From positions 50,199 through 114,198 of the forward strand of contig JACKAC010000004.1 in the NCBI GenBank assembly GCA_020635255.1: a DNA stretch of 64,000 nucleotides. The letters run 5' to 3'. Origin of the DNA: Ignavibacteriales bacterium. GTDB lineage: Bacteria > Bacteroidota > Ignavibacteria > Tepidaquicellales > Tepidaquicellaceae. Positions within the stretch are counted from its first letter, which is position 1. Each line of letters begins with the position of its first letter. This document shows, piece after piece, positions 49,500 through 59,011 of the stretch. The translations under genes and the position numbers were made by a program. The notes beneath the pieces are model-generated. The model was given only the letters and a program-made list of their open reading frames with translations, was not told where the DNA came from and searched no databases.

Positions 49500-49900
49500 T
49501 GCGAAACATACTTCTTATTACATTTCTATTAGCATTAATTCTCACCGGGTGCGGTGACTCCATTAAGCCCGGTCTCGATAAACAGATCTCATCCTCGGAC
49601 AGCCTCAAGATATACTTCTTCAATGAAATAGATAACGCACCTCCAAAAGTCATAACCCTGAAAGAGAAAAGTGAAATTGATGAAATGATCGCATCGATCA
49701 CAGATGAAGAAAGCGAGCAGTATAAATGCGGTTACTCCGGTCAAATGGAGTTTTACCAAATGGGAAAGATCATCCTGAGCCCGGAATTCAACTTTAGCCC
49801 CGATTGTGCTCACTATGTGTTCCGTTACAAAGACCAGATGTATCACAAAAAGATGAGCCCTGAGGGACAAAAAACGCTGGTTATCTTGGCAAATAACTAA
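49499..49900 (+). CDS. Lipoprotein of unknown function
   Basis: 133 aa from the ATG at 49499; upstream in-frame codons belong to the previous gene's end. Lipobox ILTGC (Cys18). The mature part is small, acidic and has three further Cys (KCGYSG, SPDCAHY). No family recognised. Confidence 0.78.
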   Translation: MRNILLITFLLALILTGCGDSIKPGLDKQISSSDSLKIYFFNEIDNAPPKVITLKEKSEIDEMIASITDEESEQYKCGYSGQMEFYQMGKIILSPEFNFSPDCAHYVFRYKDQMYHKKMSPEGQKTLVILANN

Positions 49901-50059
49901 ATTTTCACAAAAAAATATATCTACTTTTTTTCTGAACTAACTTGGGAATACTGTTTTCTCTTGTTAATTATTTATTTTAGAGTAAATTAAATTTACCCCT
50001 TGATAGCCAAAAAAGTTCTTTTAAGATTAAAATAACCCCAAATTATTAGGAGGATTAAA

Positions 50060-51553
50060 ATGAAACGAATTTTATTACCTTTATTCCTTTTATTGTTTAC
50101 CTTTAGTATCCTTAATGCCCAAACCTTTAAACCGGCATTTGGCGGAAGTGGTTTCCAGACAGTTCAAAGCGACTGGGGAAATGATGTGCTCATTTCGGGA
50201 CGCGCGCCTCTAGGGCAAGTGTCCGGCGTGGGCAGACCAAACGGCGAGGTTTATATTTCCGTGCCGGATACAACTCCGGGATTTAGTCTGAGGATCTACA
50301 AGTCGACTGACTTCGGAGCAACCTTCACACTTTTCCCGACAGGTATACAGCCGGGAGGAGCCATTTTCCCTTTCACAAAGATGGTACGCACTGGTTTGGA
50401 TTCGATCTATTGTACATTCCTTTACCAGGATACTGTTTACATCTGGAATATTGAAAGTAACAATTTTGGAGTTTTCACAACAGTTGCCGTGTATAATTAT
50501 GATATAACCGCGTCATCAACAGGTGGATTGTATATGTTTACCGACCAGGCTGGCGTTAATAGCGTTAGGAGATACGGTTCCTCTGATGGAGGTGTAACAT
50601 GGCCGAATACTGGATTGGTATCAAGTTCTGGAGCATATCCTAAAGTTAGCATGTCCGAATCCGGAGATACATTACTGTTGTTGTACTATAGTACAATTAA
50701 CGCTGATACGTTGACATCATCATTTAGAGGCTTTAGGTACAGAGAGTCTGCGGCGGGTACACTAGCTGTCACCGGGGCTTCTGTAGAGATTGTTCCTGCA
50801 GGCGTGAGAAAAGAACAGTATAAGTCGGTAAACTATGGCGGTAGAAGCTGGATCTTCTGGACTGAAGGCTCCAGCCCAAATAGAGTTATTAAAGGCAGGG
50901 TATGCACTGACTGGGGTACTAGCTTTACTTTCGGAACGGAATACACAGTCGCAGGCGGTGCCGGTCTTGATAACTATTGGTTCGATGCTACCATCTACAA
51001 GTTCGGTTCAGGTGGTGTCGATTTCGTTAATTATAGTGACAGTACCGGTCCGTTCTATCCGTTAAATTATACTTCGAATACGTTCGGCACCCCGGAAACA
51101 TTCGGTCCGCCGCTGGCAGTTAATGATTTCTCGACTGGCTTAGCAGGTGTTATTCCTCAGCTCGTCGAATTTTATGACGCGGGCGGAGATGCAGGCGTAG
51201 TTTATGTAGGTATGGACGGAGCAAATAACAGGCTTTATTATGACAGGCTCAGCGCTGTTAGCGGTATCCAAAACGGAAACGGAATTGCTAATACATATGA
51301 ATTAAAGCAAAACTATCCGAATCCGTTCAATCCGAGCACAAAGATCAACTTCTCTATTCCAAAAGACGCTTTCACTACTTTGAAGGTATATGACATTGTC
51401 GGTAGAGAGGTTGCGACACTTGTTTCACAGAGACTGACCGGTGGTAACTACGATGTAGAATTCAACGGCAGTAATTTTGCCAGCGGAGTTTACTTCTACC
51501 AGCTTGTCAGCAATGACTTCGTATCTGTCAAGAAAATGATACTTACCAAATAA
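50060..51553 (+). CDS. T9SS-exported sialidase/BNR-like propeller protein
   Basis: 497 aa: signal peptide (1-20, LNAQ), a beta-propeller-like region (about 25-400) with Asp-box-like turns (SSDGGVTW, STDFGATFT), then the T9SS sorting domain from about 412 (YELKQNYPNPFNPSTKINFSIP) to KKMILTK. No catalytic residues of sialidases can be assigned. A strong AGGAGG lies 7 nt before the ATG. Followed by a terminator. Confidence 0.88.
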   Translation: MKRILLPLFLLLFTFSILNAQTFKPAFGGSGFQTVQSDWGNDVLISGRAPLGQVSGVGRPNGEVYISVPDTTPGFSLRIYKSTDFGATFTLFPTGIQPGGAIFPFTKMVRTGLDSIYCTFLYQDTVYIWNIESNNFGVFTTVAVYNYDITASSTGGLYMFTDQAGVNSVRRYGSSDGGVTWPNTGLVSSSGAYPKVSMSESGDTLLLLYYSTINADTLTSSFRGFRYRESAAGTLAVTGASVEIVPAGVRKEQYKSVNYGGRSWIFWTEGSSPNRVIKGRVCTDWGTSFTFGTEYTVAGGAGLDNYWFDATIYKFGSGGVDFVNYSDSTGPFYPLNYTSNTFGTPETFGPPLAVNDFSTGLAGVIPQLVEFYDAGGDAGVVYVGMDGANNRLYYDRLSAVSGIQNGNGIANTYELKQNYPNPFNPSTKINFSIPKDAFTTLKVYDIVGREVATLVSQRLTGGNYDVEFNGSNFASGVYFYQLVSNDFVSVKKMILTK

Positions 51554-51575
51554 GGATTTCTTTATAATACCTTCA

Positions 51576-51607
51576 AAAAGGGGAGGCTGAAAAGTCTCCC
51601 CTTTTTT
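51576..51607 (+). terminator. Terminator of the T9SS propeller gene
   Basis: AAAAGGGGAG pairs with CTCCCCTTTT (51576-51585 / 51596-51605), 10-nt loop, ending in six T. Confidence 0.88.
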
Positions 51608-51710
51608 GTTTGCCCCTTAGGAACATATCCCTCGATCGCAGGTTACAATTTATAACGAATTTTTAGTTAATTGTGAGTATCTTTAGAAAATTTTACTACA
51701 AACGAAGAGT

Positions 51711-52451
51711 ATGATCAAAAAAGCAGCTTTTTTAGCATTCTTTCTGCTTTCAGCAATAAATGTCACACTTGCTCAGGATGAGAGCCCGGAGGAATTGTTA
51801 AATAAAGGCGTTAATCTCTTGAATACAGGACAATATTCTCAGGCAATCGCGGTGCTTAGTTCCTATCTGGAACTCGACCCGGATAATTCAAAAGTTTACT
51901 ATAACCGAGCCACAGCTCAATTTAATATTTTGCAGTTCGATTCGGCACTGGCGGATGTAAATAATGCAATCCGGCTACAACCAGATGATGCCGACGCATA
52001 TTTCTTGAGAGGACTGATTTACAAACAAGAAAAGAACAGCAGAGAAGCATTGAAGGATTTTACAAAGTCCCTGGAACTAAGCCCTGAATTTGCTGAAGCA
52101 TACAATAATAGGGGTATGCTTTACACTGAAGAAAAACAATATCCCAATGCGATACTTGACTTTACAAAAGCGATCAAGTACAACCCGCTCTACTCGGAAG
52201 CATACTACAATAGAGGATATACATACATCCAAACGGAAGAATACGGAGAAGCCATCAAGAGCCTTGATAATGCTATCCGCCTCGATTCCACTTTCACACT
52301 TTCATATGTTAATAGAGGTCTTGCCTACTATGCAATTCAAGAATATAAAAAATGCATGAAGGACCTCCAGCATGCAATAAAGATGGAGTCAAGTTATAAA
52401 CCCGAGCTTGATAAATATATTAAATCATGCAAGAAAAATCTTGAAGACTAA
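51711..52451 (+). CDS. Exported TPR-repeat protein
   Basis: 246 aa: signal peptide (1-22, TLAQ) then six consecutive TPR units of 34 residues, for example GQYSQAIAVLSSYLELDPDNSKVYYNRATAQFNI and KQYPNAILDFTKAIKYNPLYSEAYYNRGYTYIQT. Periplasmic protein-binding scaffold; partner unknown. It is followed after 4 nt by another exported protein. Confidence 0.88.
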   Translation: MIKKAAFLAFFLLSAINVTLAQDESPEELLNKGVNLLNTGQYSQAIAVLSSYLELDPDNSKVYYNRATAQFNILQFDSALADVNNAIRLQPDDADAYFLRGLIYKQEKNSREALKDFTKSLELSPEFAEAYNNRGMLYTEEKQYPNAILDFTKAIKYNPLYSEAYYNRGYTYIQTEEYGEAIKSLDNAIRLDSTFTLSYVNRGLAYYAIQEYKKCMKDLQHAIKMESSYKPELDKYIKSCKKNLED

Positions 52452-52455
52452 TTTC

Positions 52456-53235
52456 ATGAAGACTTTAATATTTATACTTACATTTTTTCTATCCGGCACC
52501 TTTCTTTTTTCACAGGACATACCATCACCCGATGTACTGGAAAGTCTTGGCGGGTACGTAGATCTTGGCCACGAAGTTGTGGACCTTAACGGAGACGGCA
52601 TCTCAGACGTGATCAATCTTGTTGTTCACAATGAGGATGGTGACTTTAGCAATTTTGTCTTAATGATAAATGAACAGGACATTAAAGGCAAGCACTCCTA
52701 CAATGTGGATAAGTTCATTGTTATCGACCTGGATAAAAGCGACAGGCAAAAGGAAGTTGCCGTACATACCCCTAACCCCAACGGTCCTGATGAGTACATT
52801 ATCTACAAATACGACGGCAAAGTAATATCGGAGATCGGACGCACTCACAGCACTACGACATTTAACGGTGATGGCACACTCGACGTTGTAACATACATGC
52901 CATTCTGGGACAAGTTGGATGTCTATGTTTACGACAGACAAACAGATGAACTTACATGGCAGCCCAAAGAATATTATACACTTGATATCAATTGCAAGGT
53001 ATTGGAAGAAATGCCGGTTTTCCTCACCATCAACTCGCGAGGGTTCAGCGAAAAGCTTAAAAAGGGGCAGACAATAAAAATTATTAAGGCAGTTCACAAA
53101 CCGGACTGCAACGAAACGGGAGCTTATGCATGGGGGATGTGCGATGAGTTTCAGTATGTCACCGAAAGCGGTAGTGAGGGCTGGGCAACAATGAAGCAGA
53201 TGATGGGAAATATAGATCTTCCGTTAATTCCTTAA
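52456..53235 (+). CDS. Exported protein with FG-GAP-like and SH3-like parts
   Basis: 259 aa from the ATG at 52456, which starts a signal peptide (1-20, LFSQ); the open frame extends upstream into the TPR gene. Residues 35-145 contain FG-GAP-like Asp loops (DLNGDGISD, FNGDGTLDVVTYM). The C-terminal third (GQTIKIIKAVHKPDCNETGAYAWG...GSEGWATM) resembles an SH3-like domain. Function unknown. Part of the run TPR - this gene - lipoprotein - era. Confidence 0.75.
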   Translation: MKTLIFILTFFLSGTFLFSQDIPSPDVLESLGGYVDLGHEVVDLNGDGISDVINLVVHNEDGDFSNFVLMINEQDIKGKHSYNVDKFIVIDLDKSDRQKEVAVHTPNPNGPDEYIIYKYDGKVISEIGRTHSTTTFNGDGTLDVVTYMPFWDKLDVYVYDRQTDELTWQPKEYYTLDINCKVLEEMPVFLTINSRGFSEKLKKGQTIKIIKAVHKPDCNETGAYAWGMCDEFQYVTESGSEGWATMKQMMGNIDLPLIP

Positions 53236-53239
53236 CGCT

Positions 53240-53719
53240 ATGAGATCACTCCTGCCTCTATTCATATTTCTTTCGATATTATTCTCTTCATGCGGAGAAA
53301 AAGAATCCGAAGATATAAGAATAAAACACACCTCCCCGCAAATTGAAAAGACAACGCCGCCCGAAACAAAGACCGAAACCCAAACAAAAGAACCTAAGAA
53401 TACTTCATCCGAGACTAATGAAAAACCGTCCGGAATACTAAAACCATCATCCGCAGGAGATCACGTCGGTGAAAGCGCTACCGTAAAGGGTTATGTGGCT
53501 GACGTTCACATTACAAAAAAAGTGGCTTTTCTAAATTTTGATAAAAAATATCCAAAGAATACATTCACGGGAGTTATCTTTGCAAGAAGTTTCTCCGTTT
53601 TCGATAACATAGAACAGTACGAGGGTAAGACGATCTCTATCACAGGAGAGATCTCAACTTACAAAGGGAAACCACAAATAATACTGGAAAACGAAGACCA
53701 AATAAAGGTCTCGGAGTAA
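53240..53719 (+). CDS. Lipoprotein with C-terminal OB-fold
   Basis: 159 aa: lipobox FSSC (Cys18), a Thr/Glu/Lys-rich linker (20-70), then an OB-fold-like domain (about 75-159; GESATVKGYVADVHITKKVAFLNFDKKYP, TISITGEISTYKGKPQIIL). Such domains bind nucleic acid or sugars; as an outer-membrane lipoprotein it could bind extracellular DNA. It ends 2 nt before era and is probably co-transcribed. Confidence 0.82.
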   Translation: MRSLLPLFIFLSILFSSCGEKESEDIRIKHTSPQIEKTTPPETKTETQTKEPKNTSSETNEKPSGILKPSSAGDHVGESATVKGYVADVHITKKVAFLNFDKKYPKNTFTGVIFARSFSVFDNIEQYEGKTISITGEISTYKGKPQIILENEDQIKVSE

Positions 53720-53721
53720 TA

Positions 53722-54612
53722 ATGGAAAAAACAAAATGCGGTTACGTAACGATATTTGGACTTCCCAACGCGGGCAAATCGACGCTTATGAATGTCATCC
53801 TGGGTACCGACCTAAGCATAGTAAACAAAAAAGCGCAAACAACCCGTAATAAGATACTCGGCATCCTGACTGAAGATAATTACCAGATGATATTCTTTGA
53901 TACACCGGGAGTCCTCGACCCTAAGTATGAGTTGCAGAAATTTATGCAGTCCGAAATTAAGAGCTCCCTGGATGAAGCCGACGTTGTACTCCACACGATG
54001 GACGTTACTAAATTCAAAGAAAGCGACTACGAGAAATTTATGCAGGAGTTTGGCCGCATGCTCGAGGGAAAACCCGTTGTAACCGTCCTTAACAAAACCG
54101 ACCTTGCAAAGCAGGAGGACGTTCTCACCGCGATCTCCGTTCTGAGCAATAAATTTGGCGCAAAAGAGATCGTCCCAGTTTCTGCGATAAACGGATATAA
54201 TCTTAATGAGTTGAAAAAGACCGCAGCCGAACTGCTTCCCGACTCGCCTTTCCTGTATGACGAGGAAACGCTCACCGATAGACCGGAAAGATTTTTCGTA
54301 GCTGAGATCATTCGGCAAAAGATACTCCAGCTTCTGCACGAAGAGATCCCTTACAGCACTTTCATTAATATCGTTGAATTCAAAGAGAGGGAAAAAGGTA
54401 AAGACTTCATCAGCGCCGAGATCATCGTCGAAAAAGAATCTCAGAAATCGATCGTGATAGGCAGAAAAGGCTCGATGCTCAAAGATATCGGGCAGGCATC
54501 TCGAAAGTCCATAGAAAAATTCCTCGGTAAGCAGGTCTTTCTCGAACTATTCGTAAAAGTAAGAAAGGACTGGCGAAAAAGCGAAAACTTTTTAAAAGAC
54601 AAATTTAATTAG
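53722..54612 (+). CDS. era: GTPase Era
   Basis: 296 aa. G1 GLPNAGKST, G2 region KAQTTRNKI, G3 DTPG, G4 NKTD, G5 SAING, then the KH domain (about 200-296) with VIGRKGSMLKDIGQASRKSIEKFLG. Era binds 16S rRNA near the anti-Shine-Dalgarno end and assists 30S assembly. Full length. Convergent with the secreted paralogue pair (1-nt gap). Confidence 0.95.
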   Translation: MEKTKCGYVTIFGLPNAGKSTLMNVILGTDLSIVNKKAQTTRNKILGILTEDNYQMIFFDTPGVLDPKYELQKFMQSEIKSSLDEADVVLHTMDVTKFKESDYEKFMQEFGRMLEGKPVVTVLNKTDLAKQEDVLTAISVLSNKFGAKEIVPVSAINGYNLNELKKTAAELLPDSPFLYDEETLTDRPERFFVAEIIRQKILQLLHEEIPYSTFINIVEFKEREKGKDFISAEIIVEKESQKSIVIGRKGSMLKDIGQASRKSIEKFLGKQVFLELFVKVRKDWRKSENFLKDKFN

Positions 54613-54613
54613 A

Positions 54614-55591
54614 TCAAAGAAGCCAGAACTCTCTGGTTTCCGACCGGCTGACATCTCCCGTTTTTCGGGCATCCTTTTTTACGAAGGCATCGACGTTTGG
54701 GTATGCTCCCTGCTTTTCTACATACCATTGACACCTGTTCCCTCTTAACATTCCATAACTATTCTCTACCGGCTTAGTCACATTAATACTGTTAGTTACT
54801 ATGTGAAAATTCCCAAACGTGGATATGAATGAAACAATATAAATGCCCGATCCGAAATCCATTCCATAAGAAAAGAGCAAAGTTGAATCATAATGAACGT
54901 CCTCTTTATCCGGGGAAAGAAGTTTAACACCTCCCCCGCCGGATTCCGATGAATTTTTCGGATCAGAGTTGATCGTCAGGTTATTTATGATCTCACCGGG
55001 ATTTGACTTTGACAGATCAATTTTCTCTGTTGAGTTCAAACCCTTGAATAAAGTGACTATATATTGAGAATACAACTCATAACCCGTTTTTGTGTTTTCC
55101 ATAAAGGCAACGATGCCGGTTATACTTTCTTTGGCAATGGGCCATTCTACGGTAATTGAAACAGAGGTACTTCCCTTTCTGAGTAATTTCTCTTTTGAGA
55201 CGTGAAAATCATTACATAAAAATTTTACAACGATGGTCTTACCTTCCGGGATTTTGGGAAATTGGAATGTTACTGTCTGAATATTACTGAGCTTTCTTTT
55301 TTTCTGTACACCAAACAAATGTAGTTCGGGTTCTTTAGTAACGAGGTCTTCGTACCTGACAGCTACCGCGGCAAGAGTATCCACTACAGTAAGGGTATAG
55401 GGTGTTTTTTTGACTCTGACCGAGAAAGAACCGTCTTTATCTGTGGAAGTTGAACCGCCCCCTTCAACATTGATCTGTGCTCCCGGCACTGGAAAATTCC
55501 TCCCGTCGACTACAACTCCTTTAACGGTAACCTGTGCAAGTGTTACCGTGGCGGTAAAAACAAAAAACGCTGTTAAGATGGTAGTTTTCAT
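54614..55591 (-). CDS. Exported carboxypeptidase-regulatory-like protein, paralogue 2
   Basis: 325 aa: signal peptide (1-19, LAQ), a CarboxypepD_reg-like domain (about 20-85: VTVKGVVVDGRNFPVPGAQINVEGGG), then beta-rich sequence with no recognised fold. It is a paralogue of the gene upstream, which it overlaps by 4 nt. No sorting domain. Possibly a periplasmic or outer-membrane-associated structural protein. Confidence 0.78.
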   Translation of the reverse strand: MKTTILTAFFVFTATVTLAQVTVKGVVVDGRNFPVPGAQINVEGGGSTSTDKDGSFSVRVKKTPYTLTVVDTLAAVAVRYEDLVTKEPELHLFGVQKKRKLSNIQTVTFQFPKIPEGKTIVVKFLCNDFHVSKEKLLRKGSTSVSITVEWPIAKESITGIVAFMENTKTGYELYSQYIVTLFKGLNSTEKIDLSKSNPGEIINNLTINSDPKNSSESGGGGVKLLSPDKEDVHYDSTLLFSYGMDFGSGIYIVSFISTFGNFHIVTNSINVTKPVENSYGMLRGNRCQWYVEKQGAYPNVDAFVKKDARKTGDVSRSETREFWLL

Positions 55592-56814
55592 AATGTCTTC
55601 TTAAATGTTCTTTTTTCCGAATGACTTACAGCTTTATAGCCGATGTCGTTCTGGAATATGGTCGGTTTGACAAAATCATTTACGTCGAAGTATGTCATAT
55701 ACTTTGAAACTCCCCACTGGTATTCATTCCCCGCAATAATTCCCCCGCTAAGCTCTACAGGTGCCTGCACCTTCCAATCCCTCGTCACAATATAAAAATC
55801 GCCCTCCGGGAAAAACGAATGGAAATGCACAACGTAAACCCCCGTTCCTGATCCGGTCTCGTAGGAAAATCTCGTCGATGTGTTATACCCTACCAGCTTA
55901 TCCTGCGGCGCAAGTAGCTCCGGTGGTGTTTCGTTTTCCAGGTTTACAACTGCCCCCGGGGCATAGTATGAGTAGCTGGTGAAGTTAGCTCCGTTCTTTA
56001 AAGCGCCGTTTCCCGATACCTTCAGCCGGAATGCAAACGGAAGTTTCTCCGGCACCAAAACTTTCGTATACGATATGTCCGCGTCACCCGATGACAGCAG
56101 TATGCTCGCGTTCCTGTCCAATCCAAGAAAATCCGCGTACACCGAGTAGCCCTTTGAATTATATGAATAGTTCGGCAGGTAAACCGTAAGCGTAGAATTA
56201 CCGGGGTTTGTTGACGTACCCGGAAATTGCAGATCGGCTGTTTGTATTATATTCGATCCTTTAAATATCGTAACAGGATATTCGGCATAATGAGTAAAAC
56301 TATTCGAAGTCTTAGAAAGGTAAATAACAAAACCCGCGATCACATCCCTGTTTTTCGGCCATTCTACCGTTAATATCTTCGACGTTTCCCCGCTCGTTGC
56401 GGTTACCTCTTGCGATGAAAACAGGTTCGAGCTCAAAAATTTGATTATTGCGGACGTACCGCCGGGGATTGCCGGGAAAGTTACTTTTAATGCTTCACTG
56501 TTTGCATACTTACCATGAGGTACCCCAAACATTCTCAGCTGTGGTTCGAGGGTATTTAGATCAACATACCGCACGGCTACCGCGCTGGCAGGATCGGTTA
56601 TGGTTAGATTATACGGGCGTTTTTCTACGGGAAGTTGGAACTGTCCCAGCGTATCGGTTGCGGTGGATCCGCCCCCCTCTATTTGCACTGTGACTCCGGG
56701 TACAGGAAAGTACCTCTCATCTAATACAGTTCCCTTTACGGTCTGCTGTCCGTACATCCTCCCGGACACACATAAAAGCACAAAAATCGCTGTGATTGCA
56801 AGGATTTTCTTCAA
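55588..56814 (-). CDS. Exported carboxypeptidase-regulatory-like protein, paralogue 1
   Basis: 408 aa: signal peptide (1-22, MYGQ), then TVKGTVLDERYFPVPGVTVQIEGGG, a regulatory-like beta-sandwich. The remainder is beta-rich and parallels the downstream gene in order and wording (AVAVRYxDL, ELxGGIxxGNExQWGVxK against YGMLRGNRCQWYVEK). It is about 80 residues longer in the middle. The pair is translationally coupled. Function unknown. Confidence 0.78.
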   Translation of the reverse strand: MKKILAITAIFVLLCVSGRMYGQQTVKGTVLDERYFPVPGVTVQIEGGGSTATDTLGQFQLPVEKRPYNLTITDPASAVAVRYVDLNTLEPQLRMFGVPHGKYANSEALKVTFPAIPGGTSAIIKFLSSNLFSSQEVTATSGETSKILTVEWPKNRDVIAGFVIYLSKTSNSFTHYAEYPVTIFKGSNIIQTADLQFPGTSTNPGNSTLTVYLPNYSYNSKGYSVYADFLGLDRNASILLSSGDADISYTKVLVPEKLPFAFRLKVSGNGALKNGANFTSYSYYAPGAVVNLENETPPELLAPQDKLVGYNTSTRFSYETGSGTGVYVVHFHSFFPEGDFYIVTRDWKVQAPVELSGGIIAGNEYQWGVSKYMTYFDVNDFVKPTIFQNDIGYKAVSHSEKRTFKKTL

Positions 56815-56889
56815 GTGGCAGAAATTTTAGTTTGTAGAACAAGATTAAGTTATAATACACACATAATTATGTCAATTCAATTGCCTGAT

Positions 56890-58914
56890 TTACTTTCCGG
56901 CAAGCCTCTCTATCTCATCCCTCAATTCAGCCGCCCTTTCAAATTCGAGATCTTTCGCGGCGTTTATCATTTCCTTTCTCAACTGGTCGAGCAGCTCCTT
57001 CCTCTGGTGTGAACCTATCTTATTTTCTACCGGCGCAGTAAGTATGCTCAGTGATGACTTCCTGTCCGGGTCGCTCTTCATTGTCTTATCGTACCTTCCC
57101 TTCGAATCGGCTACAACAGTCGAGGACATTATCTCCTCATAAGTTTTGTAAACCGTCTTGGGTTCGATACCGTGTTCGATGTTGTATTCTTCCTGTATAG
57201 TTCTCCTTCTTGCGGTTTCCCTTATCACCTTATCCATAGATTCTGTGACTTTATCCGCATACATAACTACCAGTCCGTTCACATTCCTTGCCGTTCTGCC
57301 CGCTGTCTGTAAAAGTGACTTCTCCGAACGGAGGAATCCTTCCTTATCCGCGTCGAGTATTGCTACCAGTGAAACTTCCGGCAGATCGAGTCCTTCTCTA
57401 AGCAAGTTAACGCCTACCAATACGTCGAAATCTCCCAGCCTTAGCCCTCTCAATATATCTACCCTGTCGAGCGTATCTACTTCCGAGTGCATGTACTTAA
57501 CCTTTATTCCAATACCTAATAAATAATCGGTAAGGTCTTCGCTCATTCTTTTTGTAAGCGTGGTAACAAGAACCCTTTCTCCTCTCTCACTTCTCTGTCT
57601 TATCTCGTTGATCAGGTCGTCTATCTGGTTTTTGACGGGGCGAACCTGTATTTCCGGATCCAGTAGTCCCGTCGGGCGTATTATCTGTTCGACGATAACA
57701 CCTTCCGTTTTATCCAGCTCATAGTTCCCCGGTGTCGCGCTCACGAATATCGCCTGCTTCACCATTCCTTCCCACTCCTCGAATGTCATCGGCCTGTTAT
57801 CCAGTGCGGACGGCAGACGGAAACCGTGCTCGACGAGAGTCTTCTTTCTCATCCTGTCGCCGTTATACATTCCCCTTATCTGGGGAATGGTCACGTGCGA
57901 TTCATCGACTACAAGCAGAAAATCCTCCGGGAAATAATCGAATAAACAAGCTGGTCTTGACCCCGGCGGACGTCCGTCCATGTGCCGTGAGTAGTTTTCT
58001 ATTCCCGTGCAGTAACCAACTTCCTTTATCATTTCTATGTCGAAATTAGTCCTCTGCTCTATTCTTTGCGCTTCTATGAACTTCTCCTGCGATTGGAAAT
58101 AGTTTATCCTCTCGGCTAATTCCATCTTTATGTCGCCTATCGCCCGGTCTACCTTTTCTTCATTTGTCACGAAATATTTTGCGGGGTACAGCACCACACT
58201 TTCGTCTCTTCCTATTACCTTACCATCGTCACGGTTTATATATGATATTTTTTCTATCTCGTCATCGAAAAGTTCTATTCGAATGCCCGTATCATTTTCG
58301 TAAGCCGGTATCACTTCTATCACATCCCCTCTCACCCTAAACGTACCGCGCGTGAATTCGTAATCATTTCTCACGTAATGAATATCTATGAGCTTGTTGA
58401 GGATTTTTTTGCGTGATATTCTCTGACCTTTTTTCAGGACCATCACCTGCTCGGCATACTCTTCGGGCGCTCCAATACCGTATATACAGCTCACGGAAGA
58501 GATTACTATTACATCTTTTCTGCCTTCCAGTATCGCGGCAGTCGCTTTGAGCCTGAGCCTGTCTATTTCTTCGTTTATAGAGAGATCTTTCGCAATGTAT
58601 GTATCGCTGGAAGGTATGTACGCTTCCGGCTGGTAATAATCGTAATACGAAATGAAAAACTCGACCCTGTTATCGGGAAAGAACCTTTTAAATTCGCCAT
58701 AGAGCTGAGCCGCGAGCGTTTTATTGTGAGACATCACAAGAACAGGCTTGCCGACGTTCTCTATTACATTAGAAATGGAAAAGGTCTTACCCGATCCCGT
58801 AACACCGAGAAAGGTCTGATACCTGTCCCCTCTTTCTACACCTTCTGTAAGTTCTTTTATAGCTCGTGGCTGGTCACCGGTAGGTTTGTATTTTGATACT
58901 AATTTATATTTCAT
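56890..58914 (-). CDS. uvrB: Excinuclease ABC subunit B
   Basis: 674 aa, full length. Walker A GVTGSGKTFS near residue 40, the beta-hairpin with YYDYYQPEAYIP, helicase motifs DESHVTIPQ, VSATPGNYE, GVNLLREGLDLPEVSLVAILDADKEGFLRS, TAGRTARNVNG, and the C-terminal UVR motif LRKEMINAAKDLEFERAAELRDEIE. UvrB verifies damage in nucleotide excision repair and recruits UvrC. UvrA and UvrC are outside the window. Confidence 0.97.
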   Translation of the reverse strand: MKYKLVSKYKPTGDQPRAIKELTEGVERGDRYQTFLGVTGSGKTFSISNVIENVGKPVLVMSHNKTLAAQLYGEFKRFFPDNRVEFFISYYDYYQPEAYIPSSDTYIAKDLSINEEIDRLRLKATAAILEGRKDVIVISSVSCIYGIGAPEEYAEQVMVLKKGQRISRKKILNKLIDIHYVRNDYEFTRGTFRVRGDVIEVIPAYENDTGIRIELFDDEIEKISYINRDDGKVIGRDESVVLYPAKYFVTNEEKVDRAIGDIKMELAERINYFQSQEKFIEAQRIEQRTNFDIEMIKEVGYCTGIENYSRHMDGRPPGSRPACLFDYFPEDFLLVVDESHVTIPQIRGMYNGDRMRKKTLVEHGFRLPSALDNRPMTFEEWEGMVKQAIFVSATPGNYELDKTEGVIVEQIIRPTGLLDPEIQVRPVKNQIDDLINEIRQRSERGERVLVTTLTKRMSEDLTDYLLGIGIKVKYMHSEVDTLDRVDILRGLRLGDFDVLVGVNLLREGLDLPEVSLVAILDADKEGFLRSEKSLLQTAGRTARNVNGLVVMYADKVTESMDKVIRETARRRTIQEEYNIEHGIEPKTVYKTYEEIMSSTVVADSKGRYDKTMKSDPDRKSSLSILTAPVENKIGSHQRKELLDQLRKEMINAAKDLEFERAAELRDEIERLAGK

Positions 58915-59011
58915 CGATAATCTAAACCCTGAAAATGTATATAAAATTCAAGTTAAGTTCTGAAATTTACAAATTCATTCCAGAAATAAAGGACAACCGC
59001 AATAATCAAAT

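Noticed and set aside
53812..54339. 175-aa minus-strand ORF inside era
   Set aside because: Antisense shadow; Era is full length and certain.
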